This document shows positions 1-11,643 of a stretch of DNA of 64,000 bases, one piece after another; positions within the stretch are counted from its first letter, which is position 1; every line of letters starts with the position of its first letter. The stretch comes from Solanum dulcamara. Lineage: Eukaryota > Streptophyta > Magnoliopsida > Solanales > Solanaceae. The stretch spans positions 49,058,501 through 49,122,500 of the forward strand of contig NC_077243.1 of assembly GCF_947179165.1 (NCBI RefSeq), in the 5' to 3' direction. A program made the position numbers and the translations under genes. Below the pieces are notes generated by a model that searched no databases, had not been told where the DNA came from, and was given only the letters and a program-made list of their open reading frames with translations.

Positions 1-44
1 GGCCTCAGGAATCATAGACATGCATCAAGAGAATGCCACATAGC

Positions 45-144
45 TTATGCAATCAGAAACATGGTTTATGCAATCAAAGACATAGTTATGCAATCAGAAA
101 CACAGTTATGCAATCAGAGACACCGTTATGAAATCAGAGACATT
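45..144. repeat. 20-bp tandem repeat, 5 copies, in LTR
   Basis: Five consecutive 20-bp units of the type TTATGCAATCAGAGACAC plus two variable bases start at 45, 65, 85, 105 and 125. The paired LTR of the same element has six units at 9592-9711, so copy number changed after insertion. Confidence 0.85.
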
Positions 145-2531
145 GATCGTTCAGAGCCTTCAAGGAAAGGAGCTTGTATCTCCACTTACTATTCACTATA
201 TAGCAGGCTCAGGAATAATGGTTTGACTACTTTTAGACTCTAAATGGTCAGAAGTGACTACAAGTCACGAGTTACCCTCAGAGTTCATGAATGGAATTAC
301 CTCTAAACCCATATCATATATCATTTCACTTAAAAGTTAAGTCATCCTAAAATAAAGAAGAAATAGGCTTTATATGTACTAGTTTCCATCACATAGAAGA
401 CTTAAAGGCAATGACTCAGCTATTACAAGAATTCTAATATCAAGAAGTTAACAAGAGTCTCGACTCATACTCAGGCATTTACGAATGGATTAAATCCCAA
501 ATATCATATTCATATCATTTATAACTTATATCTAAGACATGCCAAAAAAAAGAGAAATAGCTCTATATACTTATTCCAAAAATACGCCAAAAGAAAGCTT
601 CGCATACCTTGTATGGACTTCTCTTAATCACGTCCACGTCGTTGTCCTTGAAACCTATTTAACATGGAAGTAATGCAAGTATTAACAACCTTAGACTTTT
701 TAGCAACTTTGACTACCCACGAGTATTCATAACATTCATCCCTTCGCTCGCCTTCTCGACTAGTTCCTTAACTAGTTAAGGCGTTAACGAAAATCGGGCA
801 GCACCTCCCCTATAATGTGCCCTATCCGAATTTCCAACCATGTCCTTAGCACCTGCAGCCAACCAACATTTCAACTAGCAGCCCATACATATACATATTA
901 CGACCAAAATTACACAATATAAACCCCCAACAATTCACTCAAAACTAAGATACCAAAACTAGAGTTTTTAATCTTTCTTTCGCGAATTCTTTAATTGAAA
1001 AGCGGAGGGTCATGTGGCTGTAACCAGCAGCTCCCACACCTAATTTAGAGAACTTTTAGACCCTGCAACACGCCTCAACACAACCAGCAGCAGCCCCCAC
1101 GCGCATAACACCTTATTTCGACAACAACTTCACTATAGCGATTCTAAATTCGTTTATTTTGAACGCCGAACATTTCAAACCTTTTCCCCAACTTCCAGCA
1201 GATACTAAGGTGTGTAATTCACCATAATTTAACATCATAAACTTCAAATTATAGGGGAAGAACTTACCTTTCCCGAAATTGGCTAGAACTCGCCAAAATC
1301 GTGCCTCGGAACTTTTTTCACGTGCTGAATCGTTGTGGCAGCTTGCTGTCCGATTTTTGCTGCACCAAATCCTAATTTTGTACTACTAATACTTCCATAT
1401 CATCGTAGTATACGCTAATTAATTAATTTACGGAACGAAAATGGCACTTACCTATTTTTCTCCCAAAGCCGTCGCAATTTTCTTTCCTTAGCTTTAGGGT
1501 TTTTTTTGTTCACGTTGCTGCTGGAAATTTTGATGAACAAGCTGAAGTTTGAGATACATATCACTTATATGGGTGGTCCCAAGGGGTGACACGTGTCAGC
1601 CCCTAAGGATGACATGTGTCAAGCCATGATTGGCCACCGTGTCATGCTGTCAATTAGGGGCTGCCACGTGGCAGTGGGGTCCACCTCCCCCAAGCAGCTG
1701 CATCACCTACTTGACCCTAAGTAGGTGCATCACCTGCTTGCTTGAGGTGCTGTATCACGACCCAAAAATCGAAGTCATGATGACACACATCCCAAAACCC
1801 AACCTGATGTGTAAGCCTAAAAATAAAACTCATACAAGACTCCTAAAGGGAAAATCATGTCATGATTTAAGTGAAAAGAAAAACAATGAAGAAAATATCC
1901 CAAAACCTGGTGTCATAAGTATAAAGAGCATCTAATACAAGGTTCGAATCTGAAGATACAACATAAGTCTCTGAATGATACAAAAGACTAAAAAATAAAG
2001 ATAGACTAGTGACGATCCGAATTCTGGGACCTCACCACTAATCTGAGAATACACAATCCGCTAGAATATTAACTGCCACGTGGGGTACCCCGACTAGTAT
2101 CTGCATCAAAAAGGGACACAGAAGTAGGGGTGATTACAATTCACATGTACTCAGTAGGTTTTAGCTGACTGAGTATAAGGAATTAATCAAACCTACGAAA
2201 TAAACTAAGGAACGCATCCACCTGCATACAGAAAAATCCCACTTCGGCATCGGTGCCGCCAGTTTATATATATAGTGGCACGAGTAAAGTAAACCCATAA
2301 TAACAACTCATAATCACAATTAATCGAATAATTCAAGCAGGACAAATATCAATGCAATGCAATGCAATATGATGATGCAATGATGTGGTGGTACGGTGGA
2401 ATCAAGACTGTCGCACAGCCTGTCGTATACACCTGCCGAGCTGTGCTACCAAGCAGGACTCATGGGGGTCTTGCAGACCATATACCTCAATCACAATATC
2501 TCATTATCCTTGCCACCTCCTCGTGGTCAAG

Positions 2532-2665
2532 GGATCACAATGCATCCACTATCCTACCGGAAAATTGCCTCGATCAGGGACTCAAGATACAAAGGTTAGG
2601 ATCACAATGCATCCACTACCCTGTCGGAAAACTACCTCGGTCAGGGACTCAAGATACAAAGGTTT
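2532..2665. repeat. 67-bp tandem duplication inside the solo LTR
   Basis: Two adjacent 67-bp units begin GGATCACAATGCATCCACTA at 2532 and 2599 and both end in AAGATACAAAGGTT-like sequence. They differ at several positions, so the duplication is not recent. Confidence 0.85.
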
Positions 2666-3748
2666 AAAGGTGTTTTATTTTCTTTCTCAAAAAGAATTTC
2701 CATATTTCTCAACTTCCCATGTTTCATGATATGATGAATGAGGATGAATGCATCAAAACACATATGCATGGAAGTAATAATCAACTCACATGTGGTATAA
2801 GGTTCAAAGTTCTCAAAACTTAACCTACACATGATATTCACCCTCAATAAATAGTAACGGGAAGAACACACTTTTATTTAAATATTCACCCCTTTCTCAA
2901 CAATATTTCAATACTCAAGTATGCTCAAAACCCCCAACTCAATCTCTCAGGCGGCATCACAAGTCAAATAATATACTCAAGCCTCTCTCTTAGGCAAATC
3001 ACAATTCACATGCTCTCAAAGCAAATAAGATAACAAATAAGGCCCCCACACGGGCTATGTAATACGAATAAACCCCCACACTGCAACACATTAATAAATG
3101 AGCTCCCACACGGGCATCACAATATATATAACATTCTCAACTCATACTACAACCCCATCCCAAAGTCTATAACATATGAATGACTAATTACCCCATCTCA
3201 ATCTCAAAGAAAGATAGCCAAACCTACCTCAATTGCCGAAACCGCACTCGAATACCTCCACCGGACAAGCAACTCTCGAATTCAGCACCCGGAATAACAA
3301 CCCACTATCAACAATGAAACATACACGTCACAAGGAGTTCAATGATACCCATATTGATAGGTTTCGGAACCGGGGGTAAAATGGTCCAAAAATTAACTAT
3401 TTTTGAAAAGGGTCAAATCTGGAAATTTATTGAACAATCCCATTCTATTGTTAATAAGGAACTCATGGTTGAAAAACCCATAAAAATAGAGCTCAAAACG
3501 AGTTGGAAATCACAATTTTCCTTAAATTCGGATTAGGGAAGAAACAAAGATTTTTGGGGTTTGAAACTAAAATTTAAGAGTTAAAATCATCAAAAACTTA
3601 ATGAAAAAGGAAGGTTTTAGGTCAAAAATCACTTACCCAACACTTTACCTCGAAAATCTCTTCTCAAATCACCTCAAGGAGTTCAAGAACTCAAACAAAT
3701 GATGAAAAATATTGAAATGGGAAGAAAGGGGCATTTTCTGCCCAAAAG

Positions 3749-3796
3749 GTTACTGTTCATGCGTGTTACTATTCACGCGTGTTACTGTTCACGCGT
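3749..3796. repeat. 16-bp tandem repeat, 3 copies, near the LTR 5' end
   Basis: Three 16-bp units start at 3749, 3765 and 3781 with consensus GTTACTGTTCACGCGT. Each has an ACGCGT or ATGCGT core. The array lies about 40 bp inside the 5' end of the minus-strand solo LTR. Confidence 0.85.
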
Positions 3797-4210
3797 GTTT
3801 TGTACAAATTTTCGAAAATCACCCTCAAGGTCATTACATGCTGCCACGTGTCGCTCCTTCATTGGCTGCCATGCGTTGTCTTTTTCCCTTCCTCGCGGGT
3901 TCGTAATCTCGTCTTACTTTAAGAGCTCATGTAATCCGCACTACGTAAGCTTGATATATCCTTAAGCAACTTAAGTGTGTAAGACTCTTAACTTAGTGGC
4001 TTACGTAGGTAAATTGAGTCCTACGACTCGTTTCTTAGCCTCCCACTCTTTCCGGATTCTTATGACTCTATCTCCAACCTCCCTTCTCGCGAGGTATCAC
4101 AATCTTCTTTCCTTAGAGTTGTTTGATAGTGTCGTAGCTTATCCGGCTCACATTATAGTGTCTAAGGAACTTAAGAAGACGTTTCGAGCTCAAGAGTGTG
4201 GGGTGTAACA

Positions 4211-4224
4211 TCCTTCCCCCCTTT
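4211..4224 (-). other. Polypurine tract of element A
   Basis: The minus-strand sequence AAAGGGGGGAAGGA lies directly before the LTR start TGTTACACC. This is the expected position and composition of the plus-strand priming site in LTR retroelements. Equivalent tracts lie at 12295-12308 (B) and 52388-52401 (H). Confidence 0.9.
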
Positions 4225-4239
4225 AGAACATTCGTCCCT

Positions 4240-4870
4240 GAATGTTGAATAAAACTTTCCTTAAGACTTTATACGGATCATAGGGAGATTCCTTTCTACT
4301 GGAATGACATACATTTTCATCCAAGTAATTAATATACGAGTTCCAAGACTGGGCTATCCGTAGACATCGGGAATAGGTACGGACACTTGTGTTTCATGTC
4401 CTTTTCAACCTCCTAGTCTATGTCTTCACAATTCTTATCCTGCCACAGTACCTTGACGAAAGCTATGTCCTTAGTTCGCAACCCGTTTAATCTGCTGATC
4501 CCGGATGGAGATAGGTTGCCCCTCGTAGGATAACTCCCTGTTACGTGGACCTCCTCCATGGGAAATATTCTGGGAGCGTCGTTCCCATTCTTGCGGAGCA
4601 TTGATCTATGAAAACTGAATGTATTGTTTCAAATCGGATGGTAGGTCCCACTCATAGGCAGCTTTATCTAGTCTAAAAATGCCCTGCGAAGGATCAATGT
4701 ATCCCCTTCTTGCCGACTTTAGGCTGCTAATCGATATCTTGTCCTGGAATAAGCTTTACCTCATCAATAATTTACTGGATCCCCTTTGGCCTATCCATTA
4801 GTCGAAGGGCAAAATACTGTACTAAAATTCACCTGTGTTCCCAATCCTTACCGGAATAATTTCCAGCGAT
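4240..4870 (-). pseudogene. Integrase C-terminal relic (element A)
   Basis: Minus-strand translation gives broken gypsy integrase tail sequence. A short open stretch at 4413-4601 contains MLRKNG, FPMEEVHVT and FVKVLWQDKN, matching the usual order of the region after the DDE core in plant Del/Tekay-like elements (compare FHVSML...VKVLW in B and G). Upstream there is only very poor similarity, then the non-coding interior. Stops and frameshifts interrupt it and no catalytic residues are present. It sits where an integrase 3' end should be, just before the polypurine tract, so A arose by internal deletion of a coding element. Confidence 0.65.
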
Positions 4871-5685
4871 TATCTGTATGTTGAACTTCCCCATTCGAGA
4901 TAATAGGTGTGGGAACTCCGTGAAATATTATTGTTTCCCTACTATGTCATATCGCAGAACCCTCAGCTGAATATGCCTTCCTAATTGGAGGGGAACAAGT
5001 TGATTCTGTCAGCCCATCTACCATAGCCCGTATGAACTCCCAGTTCCTTAGAATGCGAGATCAGCTCGTACTATAATACATATTAACTGCTTTCCACCTC
5101 AGAGTTGGGGTTTCCATTCCCTGAGATAGGCTATCAGACTGCTGATGCTTCTTTTAACTTAAGTTATTGTACAACTCCTCTTAATCCAACTTGTAATACC
5201 TTAGGTATGCTATCTTTCTCTTTTACTCAGATCTTTTCTCCAGTTTTCTTACCATACATCATATTGTAATCCTTACATAAACGTGTGTACGGACTTAGAG
5301 CAGTCTAGAAAATTCCTTGACGTTGCTATACTAGTGGCTTACCTCCTTCGGTCGAGGTCAGGGCTCCGCTATGGCTTTTTTCCTTGGTACCGATTATATC
5401 TTAATAGTTCTGTCTCGAACCATCTTACACTTTTCTTTAATAGATTCTAATTATGGCAATCACATTTCCATTACTGATTTCTGTATATCGAGTACTCACT
5501 TGATCTTACTCCTTAGTATGCCAATGTTCCTAAGCTGCACAACTATTCTTGTGCCATCTTCACGAAGTGCGATGTATTTCAGTCATAATCTTTTCTGCTC
5601 TTGGCTTACTCTGTTCTATATGTGTCGTTGTACTAACACGCCTTTATAATTTCTTTTTGTCATACTTGTTTCGTTCTCTTTCTCA
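4871..5685. other. Element A interior, non-coding left part
   Basis: The sequence is AT-rich with pyrimidine-rich stretches and no convincing protein similarity in any frame. The 92-codon plus-strand frame at 5371-5649 is antisense to the element and looks like chance. I see no recognisable RNA gene here. Confidence 0.5.
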
Positions 5686-5790
5686 CTTCCCAGGGGGTCA
5701 CCCATCCCAGTGCTATTCTCTTCCAAGCACGCTTAACTTCGGAGTTTGACGGAATCCGGTGCATTAGTGCGGTACGATCACGTCCATCCC
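5686..5790 (-). repeat. 5S rRNA-like segment in element A (sense to the element)
   Basis: On the minus strand about 105 bp follow the plant 5S rRNA from near its start to the C box. Recognisable blocks are CACTAATGCACCGGAT, AGTTAAGCGTGCTTGG and GGGATGGGTGACC, in the right order and spacing. The pol III internal promoter regions (A box, intermediate element, C box) are largely kept, with changes such as GGAAGAG for GGGCGAG. The 3' end of 5S is missing after CTGGGAAG. It lies inside a retrotransposon and is diverged, so it is not an rDNA gene but a captured 5S fragment. Related segments lie at 27848-27965 and 53400-57045. Confidence 0.88.
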
Positions 5791-7029
5791 CTTTGGGGTC
5801 TCGTTTGAAGTTTAAGCGTTCCCATTTACATACGGTAGCGTCAGTCGATTTTCTCTTACGCTTGTACTTCTCTTGTCCACTTCCCCCCTTTTAGGGTGTA
5901 CCCATGTCATCCTCCATTTATTTTCAGCTATTCACACACGAAGGATTCCACTTCAACATATTTAACGTGTTGCACCATATCTACGTGTTCTGTTAAATCT
6001 TCCATACGTTAGGTTGCCTTTATAGGAAACCCTAGCACAACTATAGGGTGCTTTTGTATTTAGAATATCTCGAATCGAATCGAATCTAATGATTGATACT
6101 CGAGTAGTATCCGCAATGTAGTAGTGCACTCAAAGCCACATTTCATTCATCCCAACCAGTAATTAGTGAGGGCTCATAATTGGTGCCAATTCCTCACTCG
6201 AGTTTACTTATACTTTAATGGCTCGTGTTTCAAGCTTCATCATTATACTAACTTTACTCCAGTGGACACCGCTTATTCTTCTAATAATCTCGTAATTCAG
6301 CAGTTGTTCTGCAAATCGACATACCCTCTCCTTGCAGGATCTCACTAATCATCAAGGTGGAGTCACGTATGTTAACCTCGTTATGCCTTTTGAGCTTTTA
6401 CCTTTGTCATGTTCTTCAGGCTCTCCTCTAATCCTCCTTAAAACCATATTAACTTCGTTGTAGTAGGGGCCTTATCTTATTACTTTTTCATCATACTATA
6501 CTCTCAATTCGTAGCTGTCTTCTTAACACTTCATACCATCACAATTCTTTATCCCTCATAGTCTTGTCTTAATCATACTGTTACTTTCTTCAACCATAAC
6601 TTGTCATAGTTTATCCCTATGTATCAATTCAGAAGATGCCTTACTATATCGTTCTATCCAGACCTATCAGTCTTCTCTGAATCATCTTCCTTGGATTATA
6701 AGTCCTTTCCAACTTCGTTCCACTATATCAGTATCGACCTCCTAGTTTTTATTGCCATTAATCCAGCAATTAACTTATTTCTCGAGGTCAGCCATACTCG
6801 TTTAGTCAAATCTCATCATTCTTGCGAGAACAACCTTTCAAGACTTACTACAGCCCTATATCTCATTCTCCTCTTATTTCTAGGAAAATTCGGGCAGAGT
6901 TTCCTCTGTATTTCGTACTATCTCAACACCTGCATGCAGAGAATACCAACAATGCCTCACAGGGCACACAAATATATATTAATATCATATCATATCGCAG
7001 CCACACAGGGCGCCCAATACTGACAGCCA
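5791..7029. other. Element A interior, non-coding right part shared with C, D and H
   Basis: About 1.2 kb follows without gag/pol similarity. Blocks recur in D (5818-5940 resembles 28720-28850) and in C on the other strand (6870-7020 resembles 24330-24500), so it is a conserved interior module of this family. Next to the gag relic it contains repeated phrases of the type GCCTCACAGGGC / GCCACACAGGGC. A plus-strand frame at 6619-7023 is also open in element C. Confidence 0.6.
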
Positions 7030-7990
7030 AAAGGGACACATATAATAAGACGAAGTCTAGGTCTATTAATACATATACATCCTGCGAGAAGATTAATAAT
7101 ATACATGTAACTACATTTGACGACACCTCTTGATCCTGTCCACTAGCCAAAGCATCAATGTGATTCGACGGGTTCCTAGAACTAGAAGGTCTGCCATGGT
7201 CTCTACCAGGGTCTGCTGAGGTATGAATATCCCGCCTTGTAGGTCACGTAGCCAATGAAGAAGGAACTTCAACAACTGATCTAATAGGTTGAGCTGCATC
7301 CTTTAAATTTTTTCTAAATGGGCACTCTCTCACAAAATGGCCTTGACGGCCACAGGCGAAACAAGCACCTGTAGTAGGATGGCATTCCCCAAAATGAGTC
7401 TTGCCACAGTAAGGACACTGGGGCAAAGGTGGCTTTGACTGATGCGAACCTTTGCTCATTGGTGAACCCAAAACCCTAGAGCTTTGACCGACTCCTAAAC
7501 ATCCCGTGTTATTGAATCTTCCACTTGGGAACTGAAGAGGCACACTCCAGGCTAGTTGGGTAGGGTATTGACTATACTGGTAAGGTTGTCTTCCTTGAGG
7601 CTCCCCCGAATCACCAGCCAACCTAGTCTTCTTATGCTGGCCTCTACTGTAATCTTTATCGGGCTGTCGCCCACTGCATTGCCTCTTTATCCCCAGCTCA
7701 TGCCTTTGAACCTGCCCTGCCATTAATTTGGTCAATAATTGAACTGCATCCCTCATTGCCCTATCTTCTGGCCCTAGCTGTGGAGCTAGAGGCCTAGGTA
7801 CTGGGGTCTCGGGGGCTACAACTACTACTTCTCTAGGCTCTTCTTAGGGTGGCGGTGTAGTAGAGCTCGCCGACTGGAGCATGATTCCAGGCATAGACTG
7901 GGCATAAGCCCTAATAACCCTTGGGGTCTAACTTGTTTCATCCACTATTGACTTGCCTTTCTGAGCAACGGTCGCTTTCTTTGGAGGCAT
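7030..7990 (-). pseudogene. gag-protease relic of element A
   Basis: Translation on the minus strand starts MPPKKATVAQKGKS at 7990, in the place of a gag start about 190 bp inside the primer site. In-frame stops follow within about 20 codons. An open stretch at 7244-7756 (170 codons) holds a basic, Q-rich region and an intact zinc knuckle, CFACGRQGHFVREC (CX2CX4HX4C), preceded by the CPYCGKTHFGEC motif typical of this gypsy group. The central gag domain seen in element B (around 15700-16050) is deleted between HELGI and KRQ. After a frame change, a short VVTCILLIFSQDVYVLID segment is the beginning of a protease domain, which then stops at the non-coding interior. The product cannot be functional. 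Confidence 0.82.
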
Positions 7991-8178
7991 TGCTGCAAAC
8001 ATAATGGTACATTAGTGAAGGATCATCCTAATAATATAGTTCTACCGCACGATCTTAGATATGAAAGAAAGTAACATCCTAAATATCCTGTAGCCTCTTG
8101 TCTATAGATATGGTGCACAACACACCGATAAACAAGACTCTACTAGACACAGTCTGTAGACACTCCAAGGATGAACTA

Positions 8179-8189
8179 CTCTAATACCA
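8179..8189 (-). other. Primer binding site, element A
   Basis: The minus-strand sequence TGGTATTAGAG lies five bases inside the LTR 3' end. It matches the initiator-Met-tRNA primer site TGGTATCAGAG with one change. H has the unmutated form at 59114-59131. Confidence 0.85.
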
Positions 8190-8849
8190 CTTCTGTCACG
8201 ACCCAACCCCATAGGCCGCGACTAGGGTCCGACCTGGACCCCTGTATACCTACCTATCTGTTATAGTCATACTGAACTATGAACAAGGGGATACTACTCG
8301 AAAAAACCCTAATGAGTTAAAACTTTTTTATGTTCCTGTAGCCTCTTCCATTCATATCATATCATAAAAGGGCACGCAAGCCGACAAGGCTGCTATAACA
8401 AAAACATTCACAACATATCAAATAGGCAACATCGAAACTAACTCACAAACAACCCACATACACATACATACACATGTCTACAGACCTCTAAGAGTAATAA
8501 CTATACCATATGGCGGGACAAGGCCCCCGCCGTACCTCTGAATATACAAATATATACATTAAGTGATCAGCATCAAAATTTAGGCTCCAGAACAGTGAAG
8601 CACTTCCGACACAGCTGAGAGGAACTCCTATGCTGATGGATCTCCAGAACAAACATCTGTACCTGCGGGCATGAAACGCAGCCCCCCGAGAAAAGGGGGG
8701 TCAGTACGATATATGTACTGAGTATGTAAAGCATAACACATCATAACTGAGATCATAACTGAAATAGGGATGCAGGGGACAAGTATAATAATTAACAAAT
8801 TACTGAACCTGCACCTTAGGACACGTAATCCTATACACCATCATATACT

Positions 8850-9330
8850 GTGCCCGGCCCTCTAGTGAACTCGGTGTCATCATCATTACTTCATAATCAC
8901 ATATCATCGTATCATAATGCATTTCATTTCATCATGTCATCATATACGGTATCATATCATCGTATACGGTATCATCTTATCATGTATATCATCGTATTAT
9001 ACCCGGTTCACTGCGGGGCTCAGGGTCACAATGTATTGCTTTAGTCTCATATGCATGCCTACATAAAGTATCCGGCCCCTTTAGTGAGGGACTCGGTGAA
9101 TGGAGTGGTGTACGTCTATAGCGTACCATCATAATATACATACGTACCCGGCCCTCTAAGGAGGGACTCGGTGGTGCCTCCCTTATTTCACCACATATAC
9201 TATCATATTGCAGCCGGCCTGGGACTCGGTGAATAATCGTATCGTCATAACATATAACATATATCACACCTCACGTACGGCATCGTCTCCTCGTGCGTGG
9301 AACTATACACATCCGGCCCAGGACGCGGTG
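8850..9330. repeat. Array of short inverted-repeat modules in A's 5' LTR
   Basis: Modules of the form CCCGGCCCTCTA..GAGGGACTCGGTGA recur about every 60-110 bp (near 8850, 9070, 9150, 9210 and 9315). In the better copies CCCTC or CCTTT pairs with GAGGG or AAAGG across a four-base loop. All large LTRs in the window carry such an array at the same relative position. Confidence 0.7.
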
Positions 9331-9591
9331 AAAGAAGTAGTAAAGCTGCGCCCGACATAATATCCGGCTCATCGTGGGACGTGAAGAAAGAAGGGTTACA
9401 GTATGCACAAGTAGAGTAGTGAGAAACCATATGCAACTAAGTCCTTATCTGAGACTCGATGAAACTGTCAAGTGAACCGTCACCTGAAGACCAGGAAGGT
9501 ACTTATCCGAAGTGCCCTTTAGATGTCATTAGGCTTACATTAGTTGGGGCCTCAGGAATCACAGACGTGCATCAAGAGAATGCCACATAGC

Positions 9592-9711
9592 TTATGCAAT
9601 CAGAAACATGGTTTATGCAATCAAAGACATAGTTATGCAATCAGAGACACAGTTATGCAATCAGAGACACAGTTATGCAATCAGAGACACCATTATGAAA
9701 TCAGAGACATT
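9592..9711. repeat. 20-bp tandem repeat, 6 copies, in LTR
   Basis: Six 20-bp units with core TTATGCAATCAGAGACAC. This is the counterpart of the five-copy array at 45-144 in the other LTR of the same element. Confidence 0.85.
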
Positions 9712-11643
9712 GATCGTTCAGAGCCTTCAAGGAAAGGAGCTTGTATCTCCACTTACTATTCACTATATAGCAGGCTCAGAAATAATGGTTTGACTACTTT
9801 CAGACTCTAAATGGTTAGAAGTGACTACAAGTCACGAGTTACCCTCAGAGTTCATGAATGTAATTACCTCTAAACTCATATCATATATCATTTCACTTAA
9901 AAGTTAAGTCATCCTAAAGTAAAGAAGAAATAGGCTTTATATGTACTAGTTTCCATCACATAGAAGACTTAAAGGCAATGACTCAGCTATTACAGGAATT
10001 CTAATATCAAGAAGTTAACAAGAGTCTCGACTCATACTCAAGCATTTACGAATGGATTAAATCCCAAATATCATATTCATATCATTTATAACTTATATCT
10101 AAGACATGCCAAAAGAAAAGAGAAATAGCTCTACATACTTATTCTAAAAATACGCCAAAAGAAAGCTTCGCATACCTTGTATGGACTTTTCTTAATCACG
10201 TCCACGTCGTTGTCCTCGAAACCTATTTAACATGGAAGTAATGCAAGTATTAACAACCTTAGACTTTTTAGCAACTTTGACTACCCACAAGTATTCATAA
10301 CATTCACCCCTTCGCTCGCCTTCTCGACTAGTTCCTTAACTAGTTAAGGCGTTAACAAAAATCGGGCAACACCTCCCCTATAATGTGCCCTATCCAAATT
10401 CCCAACCATGTCCTTAGCACCTGCAGCCAACCAACAATGCAACTAGCAGGCCCCCAACAATTCACTCGAAACTAAGATACCAAAACTAGAGTTTTTAATC
10501 TTTCTTTCGCGAATTCTTTAATTGAAAAGTGGAGGGTCATGTGGCTGTAACCAGCGGCTCCCACACCTAATTTAGAGAACTTTTAGACCCTGCAACACGC
10601 CTCAACACAACCAGCAGCAGCCTCCACGCGCATAACACCTTATTTCAACAACAACTTAACTATAGCGATTCTAAATTCGTTTATTTCGAACGCCGAACTT
10701 TTCAAACCTTTTACCCAACTTCCAGCAGATACTAAGGTGTGTAATACACCATAATTTAACATCATAAACTTCAAATTAGAGGGGAAGAACTTACCTTTCC
10801 CGAAATTGGCTAGAACTCGCCAAAATCGTACCTCGGAACTTTTTTCACGTGCTGAATCGTTGTGGCAGCTTGCTGTCCGATTTTTGCTGCACCAAATCCT
10901 AATTTTGTACTACTAATACTTCCATATCATCGTAGTATACGCTAATTAATTAATTTACGGAACGAAAACGGGACTTTCCTATTTTTCTCCCAAAGCCGTC
11001 GCAATTTTCTTTCCTTAGCTTTAGGTTTTTTTTGTTCACGTTGCTGCTGGAAATTTTGATGAACAAGCTGAAGTTTGAGATACATATCACTTATATGGGT
11101 GGTCCCAAGGGGTGACACATGTCAGCCCCTAAGGATGACACGTGGCAAGCCATGATTGGCCACCGTGTCATGCTGCCAATTAGGGGCTGCCACATGGCAG
11201 CAGGGTCCACCTCCCCCAAGCAGCTGCATCACCTACTTGACCCTAAGTAGGTGCATCACCTTCTTGCTTGAGGTGCTGCCACGTGTCGCTCCTCCATTGG
11301 CTGCCACGCGTTGTCTTTTTCCCTTCCTCGCGGGTTCGTAATCTCGCCTTACTTTAAGAGCTCATGTAATCCGCACTACGTAAGCTTGGTATATCCTTAA
11401 GCAACTTAAGTGTGTAAGACTCTTAACTTAGTGGCTTACGTAGGTAAATTGAGTCCTACGACTAGTTTCTTAGCCTACCACTCTTTCCGGATTCTTATGA
11501 CTCTATCTCCAATCTCCCTTCTCGCGAGGTATCACAATCTTCTTTCCTTAGAGTTGTTTGATAGTGTCGTAGCTTATCCGGCTCACATTATAGTGTCTAA
11601 GGAACATAAGAAGACGTTCCGAGCTCAAGAGTGCGGGGTGTAA

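Larger units (their letters stand above)
1753..3838 (-). mobile_element. Solo LTR of a different LTR-retrotransposon family, nested in element A's LTR
   Basis: The 2,086-bp block interrupts A's LTR, which is continuous at the matching place in the right LTR (around 11276). It is bounded by a 5-bp direct duplication TGCTG (1748-1752 and 3839-3843). On the minus strand it starts TGTAATGACC and ends GGGTCGTGATA, which fits LTR ends TG...CA with one C-to-T type change at the 3' end. There is no primer site, polypurine tract or coding relic inside, so it is a solo LTR left by recombination between two LTRs. It differs in sequence from the large-LTR family that fills the rest of the window. It contains a 67-bp tandem duplication and a 16-bp triple repeat. 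Confidence 0.88.
1..4210 (-). repeat. Element A 3' LTR (partial, interrupted)
   Basis: This aligns with 9547-11643 apart from the foreign insert at 1753-3838. The right edge reads GGGGTGTAACA, the reverse complement of the LTR start TGTTACACCCC, and is followed directly by the polypurine tract. Inside are G-box motifs (CACGTG) near 1590-1680 and a 20-bp tandem repeat near the window start. The two LTRs of A show many scattered substitutions and small indels relative to each other, so A is not a recent insertion. Confidence 0.85.
1..11643 (-). mobile_element. Element A: large-LTR gypsy-type element lacking reverse transcriptase, left end outside the window
   Basis: The order on the plus strand is 3' LTR (1-4210), polypurine tract (4211-4224), interior (4211-8193), primer binding site (8179-8189) and 5' LTR (8194-11643), so the element reads on the minus strand. 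Position 1 matches position 9547 of the right LTR, so about 1.35 kb of the left LTR is outside the window. The interior is only about 4 kb. It keeps gag relics, the start of protease and the integrase C-terminus, with no RT, RNase H or integrase core between them. It also carries a 5S-rRNA-like segment. The right LTR ends in GTGTAA followed by sequence of element B's LTR, so A was inserted into B. The usual terminal CA is missing or mutated there, so the target duplication cannot be read. Confidence 0.85.
8194..11643 (-). repeat. Element A 5' LTR
   Basis: The left edge TGTCACGACCC is the reverse complement of LTR end GGGTCGTGACA and the right edge is GGGGTGTAA. Length is about 3.45 kb. Read on the minus strand it has a U3-like part with CACGTG motifs (around 11110-11200). 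It also has the 20-bp tandem repeat (9592-9711), an array of CCCGGCCC...GGGACTCGGTG modules (around 8850-9330) and 3'-terminal hairpins including GGCGGG/CCCGCC near 8513-8532. The non-terminal CA at the right edge indicates small damage there. Confidence 0.88.

Noticed and set aside
5371..5749. Overlapping plus-strand frames of 92 and 66 codons in A's interior
   Set aside because: Antisense to the element, not conserved in D or H, and the second runs into the 5S-like segment.
6923..7299. Minus-strand frames of 62-75 codons below A's gag
   Set aside because: They are fragments of the broken gag-protease region in shifted frames and are covered by the pseudogene entry.
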